Below are positions 6,828 through 14,871 of a stretch of 27,851 nucleotides of DNA, piece by piece. The stretch lies in NCBI RefSeq assembly GCF_052169755.1, contig NZ_JBQNBV010000011.1, positions 1 to 27,851 of the forward strand. Direction: 5' to 3'. Numbering within the stretch: the stretch's first letter is position 1; each line of letters begins with the position of its first letter. The notes under the pieces were generated by a model. The model had not been told where the DNA came from, did not search any database, and was given only the letters and a program-made list of their open reading frames with translations. This stretch comes from Selenomonas sp052169755 (GTDB taxonomy: Bacteria > Bacillota > Negativicutes > Selenomonadales > Selenomonadaceae). The position numbers and the translations under genes are program-made.

Positions 6828-7754
6828 TTAGATAGCGATGTTCAAATAATCATCCAGCATATCTTTAACCGACGGACTCATCGCACCGCCAACACCGGAA
6901 GAACTTTTCACCTTTTTCACAACCGCATGATATATATCGTCTTCTACACTTCCGGGTACGAGATTCTCCCAATTCTGTGAACTGTAAGAACGCTCCTTGA
7001 TGGCATTTGACGGCCTGCCCGTAACCTCAAGTTCACAGAGAAATTGGATCTGCTGCGTCTTAGGGTTGATATAATAATGCTCAAGATAATATTTCCCTGC
7101 ATTGGTATCACCATCAGAGAACGTATTCGGTATGAGTTTCACCCAAACGTCAATCATCTTATCTTGACGATTCGGTATCGGGATATAGCGTGCGCTCTGC
7201 GTATCCATTGAATAAATAAAGGAATTATCACGGAATATCTCTTGAAAACGCTCTTTTGTATTCCCCTTATTCTTTTTGGCAGATGTATTTTCTGCGGGCT
7301 TGGATGCCTCTTTCGATTTTTCCTGTGCAAGTATTTTCGGCGAATTCCCATGCTTCTCCTGCGCCGGTGCTTTTAGCATTTTCGGCTCCGTTGCCATCTT
7401 TTCTTCCATGCGTTTCTTCGGTTCATTTGCCGTCTTGTTCTCCGACGCCTTCATAGAAGCATTGTCTTTCTTATCCTGCAAACGCTCCATTTCCGGCGTG
7501 TTTCCCTTGCTCTCCGGCTTCTTCTCTGCCTTTTGACTTTGCTGTGCCGCCGGCTTTTGCTGCTCCGTTTTCTTCTCTGGAACCGCCTTTTTCTCTTTCA
7601 TTTCCTTCTTATCGGTATCCGCTGCCTTTTTTTCTTGTGCGGCGAGATCTTCCATACCGACATTTATGATGTATGCCGAAGCTGTCGAGCTAAAAATCAA
7701 ACTGCCTGTAAAAAAAGCCGCACCCAAAACAGCTGCTATCTTCTTTTTCCACAC
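6828..7754 (-). CDS. Secreted Lys/Glu-rich protein with adhesin E-like C-terminal domain
   Basis: Three regions are visible in this protein of about 308 residues. First is a signal peptide (WKKKIAAVLGAAFFTGSLIFSS then TASA), implying export. Then comes a low-complexity linker of about 150 residues dominated by K, E, Q, A and P, likely disordered. Last is a C-terminal domain of about 130 residues (RYIPIPNRQDKMIDVWVKLI, later YYLEHYYINPKTQQIQ, then VPGSVEDDIYHAVV) that resembles the surface-adhesin protein E family of periplasmic or surface proteins. That family link is from memory and moderate. The start is uncertain: GTG 7754 has AAAGGA upstream, whereas GTG 7805 has no ribosome-binding site. 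It lies 3' of rsmG (7812) and may be co-transcribed. Function unknown. Confidence 0.7.
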   Translation of the reverse strand: MWKKKIAAVLGAAFFTGSLIFSSTASAYIINVGMEDLAAQEKKAADTDKKEMKEKKAVPEKKTEQQKPAAQQSQKAEKKPESKGNTPEMERLQDKKDNASMKASENKTANEPKKRMEEKMATEPKMLKAPAQEKHGNSPKILAQEKSKEASKPAENTSAKKNKGNTKERFQEIFRDNSFIYSMDTQSARYIPIPNRQDKMIDVWVKLIPNTFSDGDTNAGKYYLEHYYINPKTQQIQFLCELEVTGRPSNAIKERSYSSQNWENLVPGSVEDDIYHAVVKKVKSSSGVGGAMSPSVKDMLDDYLNIAI

Positions 7755-7811
7755 TCCGAAACACCGTCCTTTCCGTCTCTTCAAGATATATCGTCTTTTT
7801 TCCACACAACG

Positions 7812-8540
7812 TTAATAGTCAACCTGTACTAGAGGAAACTTTGTCGGCATACCTGCCTTGCGCGGATAAGTTCTCGGCGTCACACGCACTTTTTCCATGA
7901 CAAGAACCGCACGCTTATCGGAAAGACTGGGCAACGTAACGGGAATTTCCTCTATTTTCGCACCGCCTAAAATCCGAACAGCATATTTTGCCTCCTGCAC
8001 TTCTTCCGCGTAACGCATACCCTTCAAAGCGATCGCTCTGCCGCCTATGCACACGAAAGGCAAAAGATACTCAGAAAGAACAGAAAGGCGTGCAACCGCG
8101 CGTGATACCGCAACATCAAAGCACTCGCGCAGCTTTTTATCTCGTGACGCTTCTTCAGCACGACCGTGCAGACACTCGACATATTTGAGATCAAGCGCTT
8201 TGACAACTGTTTCAAGAAAATGCACACGTTTCTTTAAAGAATCAAGGAGCAAGAGACGCATACCCGGGCAAAGAATCTTCAAAGGTATTCCCGGAAATCC
8301 TGCCCCGGTTCCCACATCAATGAGACTGAAAGAATCCACCTGCTCCATGCCTCGAAGCGCTGTCAAAGAATCAATGATATGTTTCAAAGCGACTTCTTTA
8401 GGTTCGGTGATCGCTGTGAGATTCATCTTCCGATTCCATTCCATCAACAAATCATAATAGATACTGAACTTATCTATTTGATGTGCATCGAGCGGCATCC
8501 CGTAGAGGAGCGCCGCTTTTTCCAGCTCTTCTCGAAACAT
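7812..8540 (-). CDS. rsmG: 16S rRNA (guanine527-N7)-methyltransferase RsmG
   Basis: RsmG (GidB) uses S-adenosylmethionine to methylate N7 of G527 in the 530 loop of 16S rRNA; its loss causes low-level streptomycin resistance in many bacteria. The 242-residue length is normal. Motifs: WNRKMNLTAI (about 35-44), the SAM-binding loop DVGTGAGFPGIPLKI (about 75-89), LLLLDSLKKRVHFL (motif II acid, about 96-109) and the SRAVARL segment of the active site. The ATG at 8540 shares its first base with the mnmG stop codon (TAATG), so translation is coupled to mnmG, as in many Firmicute origin clusters. Confidence 0.96.
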   Translation of the reverse strand: MFREELEKAALLYGMPLDAHQIDKFSIYYDLLMEWNRKMNLTAITEPKEVALKHIIDSLTALRGMEQVDSFSLIDVGTGAGFPGIPLKILCPGMRLLLLDSLKKRVHFLETVVKALDLKYVECLHGRAEEASRDKKLRECFDVAVSRAVARLSVLSEYLLPFVCIGGRAIALKGMRYAEEVQEAKYAVRILGGAKIEEIPVTLPSLSDKRAVLVMEKVRVTPRTYPRKAGMPTKFPLVQVDY

Positions 8541-10417
8541 TATGTCCTCCCTCTGCGACGCTCCTGCTCAAGCCAAACCAATAAAACCGAGATATCTGCC
8601 GGAGAAACCCCCGAGATACGGCTTGCCTGCCCCACGGAAAGCGGTCGGATCGCCGCCAGTTTTTCACGAGCTTCATCGCGAAGGCTTGGCACAACATTAT
8701 AGTCAAGATCAGTGCTCAAGCGGTGCGCTTCCAGATTTTCCAAACGCCGCACTTGTTCTTTTTGCTTTTCAATATATCCTTCATAGCGGATACCAATTTC
8801 AAGCTGCTCTTCAATTTCCGGCGCCAAACGCTCCAACGAGAACAAACTGCACAGCTTACTGTAACTCATCTCTGGACGACGCAAGAGTTCGGCAAGTGTC
8901 GTCGATGTACGTATGGGATCCAGTCCTGCTGCTTTCAAGCAGGAAAGAGTTTGGGCGGACGGATGAATGACTGCCTCTTCGAGCTTTTTTTTCGCCTCAA
9001 TGATACCATTCTTTTTCGCCAAGAACTTCTTCCAGCGAGTATCATCAACAAGCCCAATCTCGCGTCCTTTCTCCGTCAGACGCAAATCTGCATTATCCTG
9101 TCGAAGAAGCAGGCGATACTCGGCACGGGAAGTCATCATGCGGTACGGCTCATCCGTCCCTTTCGTCACAAGATCGTCAATGAGAACACCGATATACGCT
9201 TCCGCACGGCTCAGAATGAACGGCGCTTCACTGCGGATATAACGTACAGCATTGACACCTGCTAAAAGCCCCTGCGCTGCAGCTTCTTCATAACCCGATG
9301 TACCGTTCGACTGCCCTGCTGAGAAGAATCCTTGAATTCTCTTGAACATAAGGCTAGGCAAAAGCTGCAGCGGATCGATACAATCGTACTCTATAGCATA
9401 TCCCGGGCGCATGATACGCGCCTTCTCCAAGCCTGGAATCGTATGCAGGAAAGCTTCCTGCACATCGATGGGCAAACTCGTCGACATGCCCTGCACATAA
9501 ACCTCCTGCGTATGCCACCCTTCCGGCTCTAAAAAGAGCTGGTGACGATCCTTATCGGGAAACCGCAGAATCTTCGATTCGATCGACGGACAGTAGCGCG
9601 GTCCTATACCTTCAATGATACCATTTACCATCGGCGCACGATCAATATTTTCGCGAATAATCGTATGCGTCGCTTCATTCGTATACGTTAAGTAACATGG
9701 CAGCTGCTCATACGTCCTTTCCTCCGTCAAAAACGAGAAACTGCGCATCGCATCATCACCCGGCTGTATCTGCATTTTCGCATAATCAAGAGAGCGCGCA
9801 TCAAGACGTGCAGGCGTTCCCGTCTTGAAGCGCATAAGCTTGATACCATTCTCCATCAGTGAGTGAGACAACTTCTTTGCCGCTCTCTGCCCATTCGGTC
9901 CGCCGCTGTGCGTATGCTCTCCAATGACAATACGTCCCTTTAGATACGTTCCCGTCGCGAGAATGACAGCAGAAGCAAGATATATCTCACCTGTTTCCAC
10001 CAAGATGCCGCGCACTGCCCCATCCTCAATAAGAATTTTTTCTGCAAGAAGCTGCTTTACTTCCAACCCATCCTGCCTTTCGCAGCGTTCCTTCATCAGA
10101 AATTGATAGACTTTCTTATCCTCTTGCGCCCGCAGTGCATGAACCGCAGGTCCCTTTCCCGTATTCAAGAGACGATATTGAATTGCCGCTTGATCGGCAT
10201 TGAGCGCCATAGCGCCGCCAAGCGCATCTATCTCGCGCACAAGATGGCTCTTCGCAGGTCCCCCAATCGAAGGATTGCATGGCATAAGAGCGATGTTATC
10301 CAAAGAAATCGTCGCTAAAAGCGTACGGCAGCCGAGTTTTGCTGCCGCAAGCGCCGCCTCCACCCCCGCATGACCTGCACCTAAGACAATAATATCGTAT
10401 TCACCAGCGATAAACAA
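8540..10417 (-). CDS. mnmG: tRNA uridine-5-carboxymethylaminomethyl modification enzyme MnmG
   Basis: MnmG (GidA) is the FAD-dependent partner of MnmE that installs the 5-carboxymethylaminomethyl group on U34 of certain tRNAs, using methylene-THF, GTP and glycine. With the start chosen here it has 625 residues, the family norm. The FAD fingerprint GAGHAGVEAA is at residues 13-22, followed by NPSIGGPAKSHLVREIDALGG and a full C-terminal region ending near SGVSPADISVLLVWLEQ. I prefer the TTG at 10417 (MFIAGEYDIIVLGAG) because AGGGG sits 6 bases upstream and this is where relatives begin. GTG 10429, overlapping the mnmE stop, is an alternative. It is in an operon with mnmE and rsmG. Confidence 0.95.
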   Translation of the reverse strand: MFIAGEYDIIVLGAGHAGVEAALAAAKLGCRTLLATISLDNIALMPCNPSIGGPAKSHLVREIDALGGAMALNADQAAIQYRLLNTGKGPAVHALRAQEDKKVYQFLMKERCERQDGLEVKQLLAEKILIEDGAVRGILVETGEIYLASAVILATGTYLKGRIVIGEHTHSGGPNGQRAAKKLSHSLMENGIKLMRFKTGTPARLDARSLDYAKMQIQPGDDAMRSFSFLTEERTYEQLPCYLTYTNEATHTIIRENIDRAPMVNGIIEGIGPRYCPSIESKILRFPDKDRHQLFLEPEGWHTQEVYVQGMSTSLPIDVQEAFLHTIPGLEKARIMRPGYAIEYDCIDPLQLLPSLMFKRIQGFFSAGQSNGTSGYEEAAAQGLLAGVNAVRYIRSEAPFILSRAEAYIGVLIDDLVTKGTDEPYRMMTSRAEYRLLLRQDNADLRLTEKGREIGLVDDTRWKKFLAKKNGIIEAKKKLEEAVIHPSAQTLSCLKAAGLDPIRTSTTLAELLRRPEMSYSKLCSLFSLERLAPEIEEQLEIGIRYEGYIEKQKEQVRRLENLEAHRLSTDLDYNVVPSLRDEAREKLAAIRPLSVGQASRISGVSPADISVLLVWLEQERRRGRT

Positions 10418-10428
10418 ACTCTTTCCCC

Positions 10429-11808
10429 TCACTTGCCGACACAAAAACGAGAAAATATCTCATCAATGATGTCATCCCCCACCGTTTCTCCAGTGATCTC
10501 CCCGAGCTTTTCTAACACAGAACGCAAATCGATCGATAAGAAGTCAAGCCCCAGCCCTTCATCAATCGCACGAAGCGCCGATGCCAGATATTCTGCCGCT
10601 TTTCCCAAAATATCCTGCGTTCGAAGATCGGCAACGAAAGATCCCTCTGCACCTGATTCACCGTTCTTATAAACAACCTTCACAATGGTATCAATCAGAG
10701 GCAAAAGTCCGTCCTCTTCCTTCGTTGTAACCTCAAGCAACGGGAAATCCGTCCATTCTTTCAATTTTTTAAGATCAAGAACACGCGGCAAATCCTTCTT
10801 CGTCACGACGAGAAATGCCTGTTTTCCCGAAAGAAGTGACAAGATCTCCTCATCTGCCGCTTCCAAAGGACGTGATCCATCAAAAAGTGCGAGCACAAGA
10901 GCCGCACTTTCTATATGAGCACGCGCCTTTTCCACGCCGATACGCTCCACCTCATCTTTTGTCTCACGGATACCTGCCGTATCAATGATTTTAAGAGGTA
11001 TTCCTCCGATATTGACATACTCTTCAATAGTATCACGCGTCGTCCCTGGGATATCCGTAACAATCGCACGTTCCTCGCGCAAAAGTGCATTCAAGAGACT
11101 AGACTTTCCAACATTCGGCTTACCTATGATCGCTGTTTCACAACCATCTCTCAAAATACGCCCCGTATGTGCTGTCTCTAAAACAGAACATATCCTCGCG
11201 TGAAACTCCTCGATCTTTTCACGCGCATCGGCAAGCACGATATCATCAACGCCATCCTCTGGAAAATCAATAACCGCCTCTAAATGCGCGACAAGCATCA
11301 AAATCTCCTCACGCATCTTGCGTATGCGAGAAGAAAAAAATCCGGCAAGATGCCCCACTGCCATTTCTAAGCCCTTTTCCGTCTTTGCTTGCACCACATC
11401 CATAACCGCCTGCGCCTCAGCAAGATCGAGCCTGCCGTTCAGGAATGCACGCTTTGTAAATTCACCGCGCTCTGCGGGACGTGCGCCGTATTGATATGTC
11501 AAAGCCAAAACTTCGCGCAAGGAGAGCGCACCGCCATGACATTGCAGCTCCACAACATCTTCTTTCGTATACGAATGAGGTGAACGCATGATGAGACAAA
11601 TCGCCTCATCGACAAGGCGACCATCCTCGCGTACAATCGTACCATAAAGAAACGCCCCTGCATCAATCTCGTTAAGATTTTTACCGCAGGCAGCGCGAAA
11701 CATCTGAGAAGCCACTTTTACAGCACTCTGACCCGAAAGTCGAACAATACCGATACCGCCTTCGCCGGCAGCCGTTGCTACAGCACTGATCGTATCTGCC
11801 TGCTGCAC
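10429..11808 (-). CDS. mnmE: tRNA modification GTPase MnmE
   Basis: MnmE (TrmE) is the GTPase that works with MnmG on U34 of tRNA. The 459-residue product has the N-terminal folate-binding domain (DTISAVATAAGEGGIGIVRLSG), a helical middle domain interrupted by the G domain with G1 GKPNVGKSSLLN (about 205-216), G2/G3 segments PGTTRDT and IDTAGIRET, and the invariant C-terminal FCVGK containing the catalytic cysteine. The start is GTG 11808 with GGAAGGGGAT upstream; longer in-frame starts run into a hairpin region and lack a ribosome-binding site. It sits between khpB and mnmG. Confidence 0.96.
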   Translation of the reverse strand: MQQADTISAVATAAGEGGIGIVRLSGQSAVKVASQMFRAACGKNLNEIDAGAFLYGTIVREDGRLVDEAICLIMRSPHSYTKEDVVELQCHGGALSLREVLALTYQYGARPAERGEFTKRAFLNGRLDLAEAQAVMDVVQAKTEKGLEMAVGHLAGFFSSRIRKMREEILMLVAHLEAVIDFPEDGVDDIVLADAREKIEEFHARICSVLETAHTGRILRDGCETAIIGKPNVGKSSLLNALLREERAIVTDIPGTTRDTIEEYVNIGGIPLKIIDTAGIRETKDEVERIGVEKARAHIESAALVLALFDGSRPLEAADEEILSLLSGKQAFLVVTKKDLPRVLDLKKLKEWTDFPLLEVTTKEEDGLLPLIDTIVKVVYKNGESGAEGSFVADLRTQDILGKAAEYLASALRAIDEGLGLDFLSIDLRSVLEKLGEITGETVGDDIIDEIFSRFCVGK

Positions 11809-11834
11809 TTTTTTATCCCCTTCCCGTAATGAAA

Positions 11835-11868
11835 GAAACGGGCTGTCGCTCAATGCAACAGCCCGATA
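11835..11868 (-). terminator. Hairpin between khpB and mnmE (possible terminator or attenuator)
   Basis: On the minus strand CGGGCTGT and ACAGCCCG (plus coordinates 11839-11846 and 11858-11865) form a perfect 8-bp stem with an 11-base loop, followed by TTTCTTTC. It lies just 3' of khpB. The broken T-tract suggests incomplete termination, or RNA-end protection, within the long operon. Confidence 0.55.
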
Positions 11869-11875
11869 CAAAACA

Positions 11876-12898
11876 TCAATAATCCTCTTCTCTCATGTAT
11901 CCATCCATTCGCGAAACGCGATGCTTCGGCTCAATGACAACCTTGCGAAAAGGCTCATCACCCGCACTGTAAGTCAAAACGCGATGATTCTCCTGCAAAG
12001 CCAAATGAATCAACTTTCGTTCATGGCGATTCATCGGCTCCAAGACCACACGCTGATTTGTGCGGCAGCAACGATCTGCCAAGCGTACCGCCAAACGATA
12101 GAGCGTTTCCTCGCGGCGTTCTCGATATCCTTCGATATCCAAAACAATACGCACACGCTCCTCCGTCAGTCCTTGATTCGCTGCGAGATTCACAAGATAC
12201 TGCAACGCATCGAGCGTCTGCCCGTGCTTGCCAATCAAGATTCCAAGATTATGCCCCGAAAGATTAAGCTCATACGAATGCGGATGCTCTTTTCGTTCAA
12301 CGGCAACATCAAGTTCCATCGCCCGAAAAATTTGCTGTAAGAAATCCTCCGCTTTCTTGAGCGGAACTGTCGCATCAATAGAAGATGTCGATGTACGAAA
12401 CCCATCGCTGCGTGTATACGAAGAAGAATCCATCTCATAAGAACGCCTGTCCGGCGAAAAACGCTCACGACGCTGCTCGGAAAAAGACCGACTTTCCCTC
12501 GCAGGAGAATAAGAAAAACCACGATCTACGATAGCTTCCTCGCCGCTCGCCGAAGAACCGCGAAAATCAGCAGATGCGCTCTCTTTCCGAGATGCGGAAT
12601 ACGCTCCTTCCATCGTTTTTTCTGCATGTTCTTCTTCCACCTGCACAATCGGTGTCTGAGCTTCTTCCCGTACCGTTTCTCTTACCGGACGAACTTCGTA
12701 TTCCTGCCCAGGCAAAGACTCATCTTTTGCTGTCACGCGCACCTTGGCCGATCGTTTGCCAATCAATCCCAAGAAACCATTGGACGGTTCTTCAATGATC
12801 TCTATTGTGCAGCGCTCTTTTGGCAGATGCAGTGCAAAAAGAGCAGCTTCAATCGCTTCATCCACCGTTTTGCCGGTCATTTCCACGAAATCTGCCAT
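11876..12898 (-). CDS. khpB: RNA-binding protein KhpB (Jag/EloR)
   Basis: KhpB/Jag is a KH-R3H RNA-binding protein that acts with KhpA in small-RNA and mRNA binding and in control of cell elongation. The 340-residue product has a Jag-N domain (about 1-55, containing GFLGLIGKRSAKVRV), a long linker rich in S, R and E (about 60-190) that is probably disordered, a KH domain with the loop GILIGKHGQTLDALQYLVN, and a C-terminal R3H domain (PMNRHERKLIHLAL). It starts at ATG 12898, one base after the yidC stop, with AGGGGG upstream. The position directly after yidC is characteristic of Firmicutes. The Jag name is assigned by domain order, with good confidence. Confidence 0.95.
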   Translation of the reverse strand: MADFVEMTGKTVDEAIEAALFALHLPKERCTIEIIEEPSNGFLGLIGKRSAKVRVTAKDESLPGQEYEVRPVRETVREEAQTPIVQVEEEHAEKTMEGAYSASRKESASADFRGSSASGEEAIVDRGFSYSPARESRSFSEQRRERFSPDRRSYEMDSSSYTRSDGFRTSTSSIDATVPLKKAEDFLQQIFRAMELDVAVERKEHPHSYELNLSGHNLGILIGKHGQTLDALQYLVNLAANQGLTEERVRIVLDIEGYRERREETLYRLAVRLADRCCRTNQRVVLEPMNRHERKLIHLALQENHRVLTYSAGDEPFRKVVIEPKHRVSRMDGYMREEDY

Positions 12899-12899
12899 A

Positions 12900-13568
12900 T
12901 TAGGCAACCCCCTTCTTTCCTGTGCCATTCTCACCGCGATACATCCACCATTGCTGCACAATCTGCACGAGATTCATCGTCACCCAATAAAGTACAAGAC
13001 CGGAAGCGAAACTCAAACTAATCCAACCAATGAAAATCGGCATAACAATCATCATGATCTTCATCTGCTGATTCATTTCCGATGACGTCTGTTTCTGCAC
13101 AAACCATGTCGAAAGAGCAGAAAGCACCGGCAGCACATAATGCGGATCAGGCTCCGATAAAGAGGTCAGCCAAAGAAAAGACGGTGTTCCCGAATATGCG
13201 TAGCCTTGCAGTGCATAAAACATCCCCATGAGAATCGGCATCTGTATGAGAAGCGGCAAGCAGCCCGCCAAAGGATTGACGCCGGCTTCCCGATAAAGCT
13301 CACCGATCTTCTGCTGCATCATCTGCGGATTGTCCCTATACTTTTCCTGCAGTTTCTTCATTTTCGGCTGCAGCTCCTGCATCCCCTTCATCGAACGCAC
13401 TTGTTTGACTGTCAACGGATAGAGGCACACCTTGATGAGAATCGTCAGCAAAATAATGGCAATACCATAATTTTCAAAACCAAGCAAACCTGTAAAAGCG
13501 TACAAATTCTCCAACATAAACTGAATCACCGCAATGAAAGGGTGAAACAGCGAAGACAAAAATTCCAA
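12900..13568 (-). CDS. yidC: Membrane protein insertase YidC (SpoIIIJ type)
   Basis: YidC inserts and folds membrane proteins, alone or with SecYEG. This short form (222 residues) has the five-helix core of Gram-positive-type YidC and no large periplasmic domain. The first core helix contains LLTILIKVCLYPLTVKQ; a charged coiled-coil hairpin follows (MQELQPKMKKLQEKYRDN), then PLLIQMPILMGMFYAL and the last helices. The residue in the hydrophilic groove, usually Arg, appears to be Lys here (ILIKV). I place the start at TTG 13568 (MEFLSSLFHPFIAVIQ), after GGATGTGGTGA; a longer in-frame start at 13598 is less likely. No lipobox cysteine is seen near the N-terminus. Confidence 0.93.
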   Translation of the reverse strand: MEFLSSLFHPFIAVIQFMLENLYAFTGLLGFENYGIAIILLTILIKVCLYPLTVKQVRSMKGMQELQPKMKKLQEKYRDNPQMMQQKIGELYREAGVNPLAGCLPLLIQMPILMGMFYALQGYAYSGTPSFLWLTSLSEPDPHYVLPVLSALSTWFVQKQTSSEMNQQMKIMMIVMPIFIGWISLSFASGLVLYWVTMNLVQIVQQWWMYRGENGTGKKGVA

Positions 13569-13627
13569 ATCACCACATCCTAGTCTTGTAGAAAACACGA
13601 ATAAGCTGAATTTTATCCATTTTTCCC

Positions 13628-13837
13628 TTATGGTACAGGGTCGTAACCACCCTCGTGAAAGGGATGGCAGCGAAGAATCCTTTTGACGGCAAGGAATCCT
13701 CCCCTTCGCACCCCATATTTCTCAACAGCAATGATTGCATACTCCGAGCATGTCGGAATATAACGGCATGAAGGCGGTTTCAGCGGGGAAAGGAACACGC
13801 GATAAAAGCGAATGAGAAAAAGCACCAGCGTTTTCAT
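13628..13837 (-). CDS. yidD: Membrane protein insertion efficiency factor YidD
   Basis: YidD is a small, membrane-associated protein that helps YidC-dependent insertion. The 69-residue product has the family hallmarks: RFYRVFLSPL, the cysteine-containing PSCRYIPTCSEYA, GGFLAVKRILRCHPF and the C-terminal GGYDPVP. Its ATG at 13837 overlaps the rnpA stop codon (ATGA), which indicates translational coupling; the local ribosome-binding site is weak. The gene order rnpA-yidD-yidC is conserved in many bacteria. Confidence 0.95.
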   Translation of the reverse strand: MKTLVLFLIRFYRVFLSPLKPPSCRYIPTCSEYAIIAVEKYGVRRGGFLAVKRILRCHPFHEGGYDPVP

Positions 13838-14220
13838 CGGCAATTCTTTCTTTTTTCTATTGAAAACTCCGCATCTCCTGCCATGATGCCAGCTTTCTTG
13901 GCAAGAGCAAGGAACGCCTTCTCCAAATCCTGACAACCGGCATCAACAGCAGCTTTCCTGCCTACGAATAGAAGAGAAACACCCTCCTTAATCGCGCCTT
14001 GATTCATACGATATGACTCACGAAGCAATCTCTTGACACGATTCCGCTTGACGGCATTACCGAGCTTCTTGCCCGCGGCAAAACCGACTTTTCCTTGAAA
14101 TCCATTCGAGCGAAAGACATAAAGCACGAGAAATCTGTTTGCATACGATTTACCATGGGAATATACCGCCTGAAAATCCTTTTTCTTTTTCAAGATACGA
14201 TTTCTAGGCAACCCAAACAT
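13834..14220 (-). CDS. rnpA: Ribonuclease P protein component
   Basis: RnpA is the protein cofactor of RNase P, which matures tRNA 5' ends together with the catalytic RNA. The product is 128 residues, slightly longer than the usual 115-120. It begins RNRILKKKKDFQAVYSHGK, has the central cleft residues FLVLYV, and carries the RNR motif NAVKRNRVKRLLRESYR at about 56-72, which contacts the RNA. The start at ATG 14220 has TAGGAG upstream. It is separated from rpmH by an intrinsic terminator, and its 3' end overlaps yidD by 4 bases. Confidence 0.96.
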   Translation of the reverse strand: MFGLPRNRILKKKKDFQAVYSHGKSYANRFLVLYVFRSNGFQGKVGFAAGKKLGNAVKRNRVKRLLRESYRMNQGAIKEGVSLLFVGRKAAVDAGCQDLEKAFLALAKKAGIMAGDAEFSIEKRKNCR

Positions 14221-14264
14221 GCAAAAAACTCCTATTCAAATATCAAAATGCTTTGTCACCTCAT

Positions 14265-14288
14265 GAAAAAAGGTCACCGGAGTGACCT
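14265..14288 (-). terminator. Intrinsic terminator between rpmH and rnpA
   Basis: On the minus strand AGGTCAC and GTGACCT (plus 14282-14288 and 14271-14277) form a perfect 7-bp stem with a TCCG tetraloop and are followed at once by six T. It lies 23 bases after the rpmH stop and should let rpmH be expressed more than the genes after it. Confidence 0.85.
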
Positions 14289-14310
14289 AGTGAGTGCCAA
14301 GGAAACGAAT

Positions 14311-14445
14311 TTACGCCGACAATTTCTTTCTGCCTTTTGCGCGTCTTCTCTTCAGAACAAGACGGCCGCCTTTCGTCTTCATGCGCTCACGGAAACCATG
14401 CGTCTTTTTACGCCAGTGGTTATTCGGCTGATATGTCATCTTCAT
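14311..14445 (-). CDS. rpmH: 50S ribosomal protein L34
   Basis: L34 is a small basic protein of the large ribosomal subunit. Reading the minus strand from 14445 gives 44 residues beginning MKMTYQPNNHWRKKTHGF and ending RRRAKGRKKLSA, a nearly consensus L34 of standard length. The start has AAGGGGGTGG 8 bases upstream. It is the first gene of the minus-strand cluster next to the origin, driven by the promoter at 14527-14555, and is separated from rnpA by a terminator. Confidence 0.98.
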   Translation of the reverse strand: MKMTYQPNNHWRKKTHGFRERMKTKGGRLVLKRRRAKGRKKLSA

Positions 14446-14526
14446 CAAATTCCACCCCCTTAAAAAAATTTAGTCAAAATGCAAAAGAACAAACAACGCC
14501 CCTACTATCGCTTTTAACTACGCTAA

Positions 14527-14555
14527 ATTATAGCCCAGAGATAAAAGGGTGTCAA
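14527..14555 (-). promoter_or_regulatory. Consensus promoter of the rpmH-rnpA cluster
   Basis: On the minus strand TTGACA (14550-14555) and TATAAT (14527-14532) are separated by exactly 17 bases: both hexamers perfect, as expected for a highly expressed ribosomal protein gene. The leader to the rpmH start is about 75 bases. Confidence 0.93.
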
Positions 14556-14708
14556 GGTTTTTCCATGTCCTCTCTGCAAATCCAAACGCCTTCATTCTAT
14601 CCGCTTTTTCTTGTACAAAAGCAATTTTTAAATCATCAGGAACGAAATGCCTGTTGATAACTCTTTTGCAGTCTGCTAAGATATTCTATAGTCAGCAAGC
14701 AGTTAACA

Positions 14709-14750
14709 TGAAACCCCAAGAAGTCAAGCCGCATGCACAAACTGATTAAC
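14709..14750 (+). repeat. Dispersed structured repeat, copy 1 (diverged)
   Basis: The first 22 bases (14709-14730) are identical to copy 2 (20354-20375). The right half has diverged, but ACTGATT is retained. The core GC-rich arm is shorter (GC-CGCAT-GC), yet it keeps the same position between AGTCAA and ACTGATT, so the hairpin shape is partly preserved. It lies 120 bases left of the first DnaA box of the origin. Confidence 0.85.
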
Positions 14751-14871
14751 GGACTTTTATTAAGTCGTGGGGATGTATGTACAGTGCGTCTCTCTAATGA
14801 TGCTACCGCTGGAAACGGGGAAAAAGCAACAGATACCGATGCATGTGACAACTAAACACACGCCTGAAAGG

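Noticed and set aside
7745..7806. Two TTTTCCACA sequences at 7745 and 7798 as an extension of DnaA-box cluster 1
   Set aside because: They lie about 1 kb away and encode the Lys-rich start of the secreted protein (GTGTGGAAAAA on the minus strand); they are too weak to call as DnaA sites alone.
10538..10551. AAGAAGTCAAGCCC, a 14-base match to the dispersed repeat inside mnmE
   Set aside because: The match ends after 14 bases, lacks the ACTGATT half, and encodes an ordinary MnmE segment (GLDFLSIDL on the minus strand), so it is taken as chance.
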